Assembly (NCBI GenBank): GCA_965662195.1
Contig: CBFIHA010000060.1
Location: 1-24,780, forward strand
Length of the DNA stretch: 24,780 bases
Direction: 5' to 3'
Source of the DNA: UBA1268 sp965662195
Lineage (GTDB): Bacteria; Planctomycetota; Planctomycetia; Pirellulales; UBA1268
This document shows, one piece after another, positions 14,792 through 21,072 of this stretch; within the stretch, counting starts at the first letter, position 1; each line of letters begins with the position of its first letter. The position numbers and the translations under genes are program-made. The notes under the pieces are model-generated. The model was not told the DNA's origin. It worked only from the letters and a program-made list of their open reading frames with translations, and did no database searches.

Positions 14792-16705
14792 TCAACGATG
14801 GGCGAGCCGCGGAGCGGCCGGCAGTTCACCCGCGGCCGTCTTGTCAGCGATGACTGCCTCGGCCTTCTTCTCCTGCCAGCCGACCGCCAGCCAGCCGTCG
14901 CGGCGGGCCACCAGTTGCTTCAGCGGCAGCGGACCGGCGGCAGCCAGTTCTCCCGGCAGTTCCAGCGGCTCGATGTCGACAACCTCTTTGAAGACACGAC
15001 CAAACCGCTTCTGCAGGATTCCTCGCAGCGATGTTTCGGAGACACTCAGCTTTTCTTCCCCCCCCGGCTCGAAACCGGGCGGATAGATCTGAACATCACC
15101 ATCACGGAACAGCCGGGTGACACCCGCGTCCGTTTCAATCCGGTAGGTCACCCAGATGTCCATGGCTGGAAACGACCGCTCACCCGAGGTGTACCGGCTG
15201 CCCCGAATGGTGAGCTTCACCCGACCGTCATCGGCATCAAGTTCGACCGGCTTCCGCTTGGCGAAGGTGATCGACCAGGGCGGCTGATCGGGGTCACTGG
15301 TGAGCGACTCAGGCAGTTTGCCATCACGTTCCTTGAGCTGCTCTTCGACGAACTCCTGCGTGATCGTGCGGCCGGCCAGAGTGATCGCGGCGGCATTGTT
15401 GACCACCGTCTCGTGCAGTCGCACGCCGAGGACGGCGTCGGCCTCAGCCTCCGGCGGGTCGGTGAAGGCGGCAATCTGGTCGGCAACCGCCTTGCGGGCC
15501 ACCACGGCGAGCCGGTCGCTGGTGGTGCTCATCCGCAGCAGTTCCGGATACCAGCCCCGCTCCCGCAGTGGCTTGCGGAACTTCTGCTGATAGTCCCGGG
15601 ACGCCTCGGCGATCGCCGCGGAGGTCTCCTGCTCGAACTCCTGGCGAACTTTTTCGCGGGCCTTACGTTCGCTGACCGCTTCAGCCCGGGGCCTGATCTG
15701 GGCCACCTTTTTCGAGGCGATCCGACGGATCATTTTGCTCCCGAATCGCTTGCTGACGCCGATGCCAGTGGTCCGGGTGCTGGTTGAGGCAGAAGCAGTG
15801 ATCGGCTCGGCCCAGACCCGCTGGTCATCAATGAAGATCCGGCGTTGGGCGAAAAGGTCGGTCAGTCCCTCGCTGCAAACAGTAACCGGCCCCTTGGAAC
15901 TGCGGGTCGTCGCCCGGTTGGTGGCCGTGAAGGTGAGTTGGGTGACCGCCCGATCGGAGGCCGGCAGAAAGTCGAGCAGCACCAGCCCCGAGGTCCGGCC
16001 AATGCCCCGCACCGGAGTGCCGAGCACGACCTCATTGACCGGTGCGACCCGGTCGACCACGCGATTGACCGCGGTGCCAAGCAGCTTTTCATCAACATGC
16101 AGATGCAGATTAGGCCGGTCCACCAGGCTCCGAACCCGGGCCACGATACCCGCCGCCTGCCCGGATTCACTGAGCCGGCCCAGCAGCGGACCGACCCCAT
16201 CGAGTGATTCGGTGGTACCCTCCCGGGCCGCCGCCATAACGAGGCTCACCAGCTTTTCGGCCCGCTTCTGGTAGGTCTCTGCCGCCCGCTCGTTGGTCGC
16301 GGCAACCGCCACCTCGATGGCCGCGGCGAGGGCCCGCCGGACCGCGACAAACTGATACATCTCAAGGCCGTTCTCATCGGCATCAAACTGCCGGTAAAGC
16401 CGCAGCAGGGTCTCGACGTCGAGGGCGTCCCCGCCTGCCGCCTGCGCTTCAACCGCCGGCCAGTCGAGATAGGCCCGCCAGTCGGCCCCACTCTGGCTGC
16501 GGTCCAGCAGCCGATCGAGCGGACCGCTCGCCTGCCGTAAGGCAACGGCCGCCGCCTTAAGGTCCTCGGATGAGGGCTTCTCAAACGCCGGAATCTCCCT
16601 CAGCGGTTCGCTGGCAAGATCGGCGAGATCAGCCGCACGGCAGATGCCCCCGCCACCCGCCCCAAGGAACACAGCGACGGAAAGCACAATGGCAAAGCGG
16701 AGCAT
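14792..16705 (-). CDS. Large exported protein of unknown function
   Basis: The frame opens at 16816, but the ATG at 16705 directly starts a signal peptide (LRFAIVLSVAVFLGAGG, likely cut after CRAA), giving 637 residues. I recognise no named domain. The N-terminal third is helical (DWRAYLDWPAVEAQ, YRQFDADENGLEMYQFVAVRRAL). A middle beta-rich part has EVVLGTPVRGIGRTSG and TTRSSKGPVTVCSEG. Then comes a basic helical stretch, KKVAQIRPRAEAVSERKA and RDYQQKFRKPLRERG. The C-terminal part has LHETVVNNAAAITLAGRTI, PWSITFAKRKPVEL, IRGSRYTSGERSFPAMDI and DGDVQIYPPGFEPG. From memory this pattern matches a long secreted family found in planctomycetes, uncharacterised as far as I know. It converges on the SGNH hydrolase gene with 41 bases between stops. 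Confidence 0.85.
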   Translation of the reverse strand: MLRFAIVLSVAVFLGAGGGGICRAADLADLASEPLREIPAFEKPSSEDLKAAAVALRQASGPLDRLLDRSQSGADWRAYLDWPAVEAQAAGGDALDVETLLRLYRQFDADENGLEMYQFVAVRRALAAAIEVAVAATNERAAETYQKRAEKLVSLVMAAAREGTTESLDGVGPLLGRLSESGQAAGIVARVRSLVDRPNLHLHVDEKLLGTAVNRVVDRVAPVNEVVLGTPVRGIGRTSGLVLLDFLPASDRAVTQLTFTATNRATTRSSKGPVTVCSEGLTDLFAQRRIFIDDQRVWAEPITASASTSTRTTGIGVSKRFGSKMIRRIASKKVAQIRPRAEAVSERKAREKVRQEFEQETSAAIAEASRDYQQKFRKPLRERGWYPELLRMSTTSDRLAVVARKAVADQIAAFTDPPEAEADAVLGVRLHETVVNNAAAITLAGRTITQEFVEEQLKERDGKLPESLTSDPDQPPWSITFAKRKPVELDADDGRVKLTIRGSRYTSGERSFPAMDIWVTYRIETDAGVTRLFRDGDVQIYPPGFEPGGEEKLSVSETSLRGILQKRFGRVFKEVVDIEPLELPGELAAAGPLPLKQLVARRDGWLAVGWQEKKAEAVIADKTAAGELPAAPRLAHR

Positions 16706-17037
16706 GGGATAGGCCTGACGGAAGAGGTGGGAAACTTGCCCAGTTGGGAGGATTGTAGCGGTTTTACCGCCCACGGCTCCATGGCGATATTGGCGGCAGC
16801 GGGTGCGTCGGCCCACCGCCTGACCGGCCGCCGCGGCCGGTCAGGCGGTGGCGGTTCGCCCCATCAGACATTTCGCCGCTTTCAACCGCCTTTTGCCGCT
16901 TGGAACGGGAGCTGGTTGCCCGGCCGCGGCCAGCCGCGTTCAAATTGATCAGCGGGCCGGACATTCTGGTCCGAAGCCCTCGGCCCCCACGCCGAATGCA
17001 GCGGGAGTAGCCCCCCAAACCCCTCAGCGAGGCACCC
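16706..17037. other. Divergent intergenic region with a 17-bp hairpin
   Basis: These 332 bases lie between the starts of two divergent exported-protein genes and should hold both promoters, although I cannot point to convincing -35/-10 pairs. They contain a very stable hairpin (16813-16851) and a small one near 16958-16973 (CGGAC/GTCCG). No gene is supported. Confidence 0.5.
16813..16851. repeat. Perfect 17-bp inverted repeat
   Basis: CCACCGCCTGACCGGCC (16813-16829) pairs perfectly with GGCCGGTCAGGCGGTGG (16835-16851) around a 5-base loop, GCCGC. No T-run follows on either strand and both neighbouring genes point away from it, so it is not an ordinary terminator. It could be an extragenic palindrome or a structured RNA element in a leader. 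Confidence 0.75.
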
Positions 17038-17928
17038 ATGACCACGAGCCTGATGTGTCACACCACTGTCTGTGGGCAAACCGCGATCGCCCTCCTCCTG
17101 CTGCTGACAGCGTCCGCCGGAGCAAAAACTCCGCAGGATTCACCCACGGGCCGGCAGCATTCGATTCTGGACGTTCATGACTATGCCACCGCTCTGGCAA
17201 CCGCCGCTGAACGCAAGGCGATGCTGCTGGTTTCAATCGAACCGACTGCCCGCCGCCAGGACGATGACCGGGTGGCAGGGCGGCTGGCCGACCACTCCCT
17301 CCGCAAGCGATTCGCCGCCGGGGGCGATGCCTGGGTGTTCTGCCGCCTGGGTATGGAAGAAGGTGGCCGCGAACTGCTGCATTCTCCGGCGTTGAGCGAA
17401 CTTCGGCGGGGGCCGGGTATCTTCCTGATCGATCAGACGCCCGGTCGCTGGCGGGGGCGGGTGGTCTCGATCCTGCCGCGAACACCCGGCAGGTACTACC
17501 AGTTTGCCGCGGCCGATCTGGAACTCCTGCCCAGCCTTCCCCACGGATCACTCACCCAACGTTCACTGATCCTGGCTGTTCGGCGGCATCCGGCCAGGCC
17601 GCTGAGCACCTGTGGCAATTCGGACGAATCGCTCGCCGCAGCAGCAGCAGCCCATTCGGCTCATCAGGCCCGCCTCAGACGTCAGGGACACCACGGCTGG
17701 GAGACCCGTTCGCAACAGATCGCCGGCGGTCGCGGTGGGGCATCGGAGGTCTGTGCGGAAAGCTGGCCGGATCAGGATCTGCTCGATTCCTGCGTCGATT
17801 GTGTCGCCTGCTGGCGGCAGTCGGCGGGCCACTGGAAGGCGGTCAGCAGCCCGCAGGCAGCCTACGGCTACGATATCTGTCAAAGTGCCAACGGCATCTG
17901 GTACGCGACCGGTATCTTTATCCGCTGA
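17038..17928 (+). CDS. Exported protein of unknown function, 296 aa
   Basis: The ATG at 17038 follows GCGAGG. The product has a hydrophobic signal segment (about residues 14-27) and is predicted to be exported. Residues of about 45-165 (DYATALATAAERKAMLLVSI, then WVFCRLGMEEGG, then GIFLIDQTPGRWRG) loosely recall a thioredoxin-like fold, but the CxxC pair is absent. The C-terminal part, with CAESWPDQDLLDSCVDC, SWRQ-like CWRQSAGHWKAV and SANGIWYATGIFI, resembles conserved planctomycete exported proteins and, distantly, CAP-type domains (the GHW and WYA segments). I do not assign a function. There are cysteines in pairs (CVDCVAC), possibly disulfide-bonded. Its 3' end overlaps the convergent P-II gene by 11 bases. 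Confidence 0.8.
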   Translation: MTTSLMCHTTVCGQTAIALLLLLTASAGAKTPQDSPTGRQHSILDVHDYATALATAAERKAMLLVSIEPTARRQDDDRVAGRLADHSLRKRFAAGGDAWVFCRLGMEEGGRELLHSPALSELRRGPGIFLIDQTPGRWRGRVVSILPRTPGRYYQFAAADLELLPSLPHGSLTQRSLILAVRRHPARPLSTCGNSDESLAAAAAAHSAHQARLRRQGHHGWETRSQQIAGGRGGASEVCAESWPDQDLLDSCVDCVACWRQSAGHWKAVSSPQAAYGYDICQSANGIWYATGIFIR

Positions 17929-18223
17929 CCGCCTCGGCAGGCAGGACAAAGACCTTCCCGTCCCCCATCCGGCCGGTGCGAGCCGCGGCACTGATCTGGG
18001 CGATCACCGTCTCAACCCAGTCATCTGCGACCCAGCAGGCCACTTCGACCTTGGGTAAGAAGGCAAGCGAACGGTCCTGCTCGGTCGTGGCATCGAGATA
18101 GCTCTTCTGCCGGCCATACCCGCGGACTTCATGCACGCTGAGGGCCTCGATCGGCACTGATGCCAGCGCCTCGAGCACCCGCTCGGCCAGAAACGGCTTC
18201 ACGATGGCGATAACCTGTTTCAC
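17918..18223 (-). CDS. P-II family signalling protein lacking the T-loop tyrosine
   Basis: P-II proteins are trimeric cytoplasmic sensors of ATP/ADP and 2-oxoglutarate that bind and control transporters and enzymes. A GTG at 18223 gives MKQVIAIVKPF, the normal family start, and 101 residues that align with E. coli GlnB without gaps. Conserved are GYGRQK (35-40; Gly37 and Gln39 contact ATP and 2-oxoglutarate), FLPK with Lys58, and RTGRMGDGK (82-90). Unusual points: position 51, the uridylylated tyrosine of GlnB, is arginine; Tyr46 is threonine; and the chain stops at 101, lacking the C-terminal tail with the RIRTGE segment that contributes to ATP binding. No amtB, glnA or carbon transporter gene is adjacent, so its target is unknown. 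There is no clear ribosome binding site. Its end overlaps the convergent gene by 11 bases. Confidence 0.88.
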   Translation of the reverse strand: MKQVIAIVKPFLAERVLEALASVPIEALSVHEVRGYGRQKSYLDATTEQDRSLAFLPKVEVACWVADDWVETVIAQISAAARTGRMGDGKVFVLPAEAVSG

Positions 18224-18345
18224 AGAATGGTTCAGCCCGTTTGAAATTTTTGGAGCCACCAGAGGCGGCGGCGAGCCTCAAAAACCGGGGCTGCTGGGGC
18301 TCGCCGGCTCAGAAAACGCCCCTTGATGGCTCGGTCGACAGCCTG

Positions 18346-18600
18346 CTAGCCCCAGAGTTCCTGGAGAAGTTTTGCCAACTGGCGGGCATCATCGGAGCCG
18401 ACCACACTGGCAATCCGTGACTTGGGAACCTCAAGCTTTTCGAGTGACTTGGCGATCGATTCCCAGAGTTTTGTCCGCTTTTTCCCCTCGGCAAGGTAGA
18501 GATCGGTCACCTGCTCGCCCAGCCGTTGCACCAGGGCGGTGTCGAGGTTGTCGTAGTAATTCTTGATGACATTGCGTTGATATTTGGTCAGTTCCGCCAT
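18346..18600 (-). CDS. Small conserved protein, 84 aa
   Basis: The 84-residue product starts MAELTKYQRNVIKNYYDN, continues VTDLYLAEGKKRTKLWES and ends with VPKSRIASVVGSDDARQLA. It is predicted to be mostly helical, charged and cytoplasmic, with no export signal. From memory the opening and the LYLAEGKKR-x-KLW motif belong to a small family widespread in planctomycetes with no known role. AAGGAAG-type sequence precedes the ATG at 18600. It is 122 bases upstream of the P-II gene on the same strand and divergent from the ferredoxin gene. Confidence 0.8.
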   Translation of the reverse strand: MAELTKYQRNVIKNYYDNLDTALVQRLGEQVTDLYLAEGKKRTKLWESIAKSLEKLEVPKSRIASVVGSDDARQLAKLLQELWG

Positions 18601-18701
18601 GGGATGCTTCCTTCAAGTGGGTCGGCCGGGTGGCAGTAGAAGCCTTCGCCCGGGATGGCTAAAGTATCGGGAAATGACGGGCCCTTTAGCGAGAGAATCC
18701 T

Positions 18702-19049
18702 ATGCCAACCATCACCTTCGCGACCGAAAAAAAAGAAATTCAAGTTCCTGAGGGGGCCAACCTCCGCAAAGAGGCGCTTGCCGCCGGCGTTGCCCTCTAC
18801 CCGGGGGTACACAAAGTGCTTAATTGCCACGGCATGGCCAGCTGCGGCAGCTGCCGGGTGCTGATCACCAAGGGCATGGAAAACACCAGCCCCAGGGGTT
18901 TTCTCGAAAAGGCCCGGCTTGGGGTCTCGATGGCCTACATTGGCAATGAAGAAACCATGCGGCTTGCCTGCCAGACCCGGGTCAATGGTGACATCACCGT
19001 GACCACCTGCCCGCCGGCGAACCTCTACGGCGAAAACTTCTTTAGCTAG
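18702..19049 (+). CDS. 2Fe-2S ferredoxin
   Basis: This 115-residue cytoplasmic electron carrier has a plant-type [2Fe-2S] site. The ligands are Cys42, Cys48 and Cys51 in NCHGMASCGSCRV (C-x5-C-x2-C) and Cys90 in RLACQ. The start ITFATEKKEIQVPEGANLRK shows the beta-grasp fold, and ACQTRVNGDITVTT closes it. The ATG at 18702 follows GAGAGA. The redox partner is not evident from neighbours: the next plus-strand gene is thyX, a flavoenzyme that is normally reduced by NADPH, after a 445-base gap. The stop codon at 19047-19049 is directly followed by the first copy of a 70-bp repeat. Confidence 0.95.
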   Translation: MPTITFATEKKEIQVPEGANLRKEALAAGVALYPGVHKVLNCHGMASCGSCRVLITKGMENTSPRGFLEKARLGVSMAYIGNEETMRLACQTRVNGDITVTTCPPANLYGENFFS

Positions 19050-19119
19050 TTTCACGCGAGCGGTGCCATCCTGGCCACCGCTCGCTGGGGGCCGGTCGGC
19101 GGGAACGCCAAGGGTTCCC
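19050..19119. repeat. 70-bp direct repeat, copy A
   Basis: This is base-for-base identical to copy B at 19148-19217. It contains two hairpins: CGAGCGGTG/CACCGCTCG (9 bp) and GGGAAC/GTTCCC (6 bp). It begins at the base after the ferredoxin stop codon. Confidence 0.9.
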
Positions 19120-19124
19120 TGGAC

Positions 19125-19147
19125 CGGGCGCCGGCATCCGGCCGGCG
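19125..19147. repeat. 23-bp GC-rich repeat, copy 1
   Basis: This segment, around GCGCCGGCATCCGGCCGGCG, recurs at 19344-19366. Each copy directly precedes a copy of the TTTCACGCGAG repeat, so the two form a compound unit. Confidence 0.8.
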
Positions 19148-19217
19148 TTTCACGCGAGCGGTGCCATCCTGGCCACCGCTCGCTGGGGGCCGGTCGGCGG
19201 GAACGCCAAGGGTTCCC
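19148..19217. repeat. 70-bp direct repeat, copy B
   Basis: Identical to copy A over all 70 bases, and separated from it by 28 bases. Confidence 0.9.
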
Positions 19218-19260
19218 ACAACAAACACAAAAATTCTCTGCCGCACGACGCGGCAATCGG

Positions 19261-19294
19261 TACCCTCGAAAACCCTTGGCGTTTTTCGAGGGTA
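19261..19294. repeat. Hairpin with 12-13-bp AT-rich stem
   Basis: TACCCTCGAAAA (19261-19272) pairs with TTTTTCGAGGGTA (ends 19294), with one extra T. The loop carries CCCTTGGCG, which is the reverse complement of CGCCAAGGG in repeat copies A and B, so alternative pairing with them is possible. Confidence 0.7.
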
Positions 19295-19300
19295 CACGAA

Positions 19301-19331
19301 GTGGAAAAAGGCCAGGGATGGCTTTTTCCAC
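19301..19331. repeat. Hairpin with 10-bp stem
   Basis: GTGGAAAAAG (19301-19310) pairs perfectly with CTTTTTCCAC (19322-19331). The next bases can extend the stem by two pairs with a bulge. Confidence 0.7.
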
Positions 19332-19343
19332 GGAAAGCGAGCA

Positions 19344-19366
19344 CGGGCGCCGGCATCCGGCCGGCG
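19344..19366. repeat. 23-bp GC-rich repeat, copy 2
   Basis: Same sequence as 19125-19147, again directly before a TTTCACGCGAG repeat copy. Confidence 0.8.
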
Positions 19367-19414
19367 TTTCACGCGAGCGGTGCCATCCTGGCCACCGCTC
19401 GCTGGGGGCCGGTC
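19367..19414. repeat. Direct repeat, copy C (truncated to 48 bp)
   Basis: This matches the first 48 bases of copies A and B, including the CGAGCGGTG/CACCGCTCG hairpin, then diverges. It ends 80 bases before the thyX start. Confidence 0.9.
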
Positions 19415-19494
19415 CACAGGGTCGCTGGTTGCAGGGATCGACGCAGACGTTCATCCTGTTGCACGCCCCATGCCAACTTTGCCGAGGAGAACCG

Positions 19495-20406
19495 ATGCCG
19501 CCTGAGCCTGCTGCCGAGCCGACCGCCATCACCGGTGAAGAACTCCGCTGGAAAAAGTTTCCGGTGCTAGATGATGGCTATGTCACCCTCGTCGATGTGA
19601 TGGGAACCGATGCCTCGGTCGTGCAGGCGGCCCGCGTCAGTTACGGCGAGGGCACCCGCAAGGTCAGCGATGACCGACAGCTGATCCGTTATCTCCTGCG
19701 GCACGCCCACACCACGCCCTTTGAGATGGCCGAACTGAAGTTCCTGGTGCGGGTGCCGATGGACTGCTGGCGGCAGTGGGTGCGGCACCGCACCGCCAAC
19801 ATCAATGAATACTCCACCCGCTACTCGCTTGCCATCGACTCGATGCAAGCAACCCGGGATGACAGCTGGCGGAGCCAGGCCACCAACAACCGGCAGGGCT
19901 CTGCCGATGTACTCGCAGCCACCGACGGCCATCCGCTGACCCAGTCGGAGCAGGAACTGCAAAGCCTGGCCCGCCGCGTCTATGAGGAACGCCTCGCCGC
20001 CGGGATCGCCCGGGAACAGGCCCGCAAAGACCTGCCACTGTCGACCTACACCGAGGCCTACTGGAAAATCGACCTGCACAATCTGCTGCACTTTATCGCC
20101 CTCCGGATGGACGGCCATGCGCAACTGGAGATCCGCCGCTATGCCGAAGCAATCGGCCACGAGATTGTCGCCAAGCTCTTTCCACTCTGCTGGGAGGCCT
20201 TTCTCGATTACCGCTTCAACGCGCTGCGGCTCACCCGCCTCGATCAGGCCGTGATTCAGCGGCTGGCCGGCAGCGGGAGCCTGCCGGCAAACCAGCAGGC
20301 ATTTCTAGCGGCGCAGGACGAGACCTGGGCCGGCCTCGAACGCTGCCGCGAGCGGGACGAATGCCTAGGCAAGCTGCTCGAACTCGGCTTGGTGACCGAG
20401 GGCTGA
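19495..20406 (+). CDS. thyX: Flavin-dependent thymidylate synthase
   Basis: ThyX makes dTMP from dUMP using methylenetetrahydrofolate, FAD and NADPH. The 303-residue product starts at ATG 19495, set by GAGGAGA four bases before it; the frame stays open upstream to 19063 only because it reads through repeats. The signature appears as RHRTANINEYSTRYS (residues 97-111), with Asn where many ThyX proteins have Ser (RHRxxSxNExSxR); this variant also occurs in other bacteria. FEMAELKFLVRVPMDCWRQW precedes it. The C-terminal part has ARKDLPLSTYTEAYWKIDLH, LLHFIALRMDGHAQLEIRRY and an ending typical of long ThyX forms. It has no folA or thyA neighbour. The stretches on both sides are repeat-rich. Confidence 0.97.
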   Translation: MPPEPAAEPTAITGEELRWKKFPVLDDGYVTLVDVMGTDASVVQAARVSYGEGTRKVSDDRQLIRYLLRHAHTTPFEMAELKFLVRVPMDCWRQWVRHRTANINEYSTRYSLAIDSMQATRDDSWRSQATNNRQGSADVLAATDGHPLTQSEQELQSLARRVYEERLAAGIAREQARKDLPLSTYTEAYWKIDLHNLLHFIALRMDGHAQLEIRRYAEAIGHEIVAKLFPLCWEAFLDYRFNALRLTRLDQAVIQRLAGSGSLPANQQAFLAAQDETWAGLERCRERDECLGKLLELGLVTEG

Positions 20407-20565
20407 CCAGCATCGGCCGCTGATCAACCGCCGGTGAGCCGCCAACCAGGTCCCGTCGCTGGACATTCGCGCCGGCTAGCGTGGCAATCGTGTTCGGCAC
20501 GGACAATTGTTTCGTTGTTGCGTTGCTCACGGTCTGCGGAAGCCCCGGGCGTCTGTTTTGCTGGT

Positions 20566-20668
20566 GCGCTGAGTGGAAGCGAACTCCAGAAAGCCCGAGC
20601 CGCGAGCCGAGGGAATGCGGTTCGGGGACCACCCACGCGATTTCCCTCAGCTTGCGCTTTTTGATGTT
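20566..20668. repeat. Tandem repeat unit 1 (about 103 bp)
   Basis: It begins GCGCTGAGTGGAAGCGAA and runs to TTTTTGATGTT. Unit 2 follows directly. Both share GCGCTGAGTG, AAGCCCGAG, GCGAG(C/G)CGAGGGAAT-like and GATTTCCCTCAGCTTGCGCTT segments, with many point differences. Confidence 0.75.
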
Positions 20669-20898
20669 GCGCTGAGTGAAACCGAAATCCCAGGAAGCCC
20701 GAGGCGCGAGGCGAGGGAATACGTTTCGGGGATCAAATAACGTGATTTCCCTCAGCTTGCGCTTCGGGCTTCAAAGCATGTACTTTTTGACGGACTTTTT
20801 TGCTGATCGCCGTGAACGCGCAACATCAAAACTTGCGCTTCGGGCTTCGAAGCAGGGGCAATTTTTCTGCCGATTGACACAAACGCGCAACATCAAAA
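20659..20898. repeat. 14-mer in both orientations
   Basis: TTTTGATGTTGCGC occurs at 20659-20672 across the junction of the two tandem units. Its reverse complement GCGCAACATCAAAA occurs at 20818-20831 and 20885-20898. A CTTGCGCTTCGGGCTTC segment at 20833-20849 lies between the last two and repeats 20756-20772. Confidence 0.8.
20669..20777. repeat. Tandem repeat unit 2 with long imperfect palindrome
   Basis: It begins GCGCTGAGTGAAACCGAA. Within it GGAAGCCCGAGGCGCGAGGC (from about 20692) is the near reverse complement of the segment ending CTTGCGCTTCGGGCTTC (to about 20772), so the unit can fold into a long imperfect hairpin. I associate this kind of palindrome with planctomycete intergenic DNA. 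Confidence 0.7.
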
Positions 20899-21072
20899 GC
20901 CGCGAGCCTGGCGATCGGGACTGCCATCGTGGCCTCCGCTCATTCGACGCTGACGTCGCTTTGCCGTCCCTGGCTCCGCTTGTCCGCGTACGCCGGCTCA
21001 CGGGACCTTGGTGGCCCCTCACCCCCAGTAGCATTGCCTGACGGGGGATGACCGGGGGCGACACTGCGATGC

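Larger units (their letters stand above)
20407..21072. other. 666-base gene-free stretch rich in repeats
   Basis: No gene is supported. The centre (20566-20900) holds two tandem units of about 103 bases, three copies of a GCGCAACATCAAAA 14-mer in both orientations, and two copies of a CTTGCGCTTCGGGCTTC(A/G)AAGCA segment. Parts near 20780-20880 are clearly more AT-rich than the genes. The last 150 bases before the moeA stop have no clear structure. Confidence 0.7.

Noticed and set aside
19050..19414. CRISPR array
   Set aside because: The repeats are 70 bp, only two are complete, spacing is irregular (28 and 149 bases) and there are no cas genes.
19063..19494. Upstream in-frame extension of thyX by 144 codons
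   Set aside because: The extension reads through the direct repeats and gives repeated Arg/Pro/Gly-rich peptides; the ATG at 19495 has a good ribosome binding site and starts a normal ThyX.
18588..19532. Minus-strand 314-codon frame across ferredoxin and repeats
   Set aside because: It is antisense to the ferredoxin and consists largely of translated repeats, with no family resemblance.
20676..21041. Plus-strand 121-codon frame in the repeat block
   Set aside because: It is made from the tandem and inverted repeats and has no coding character.
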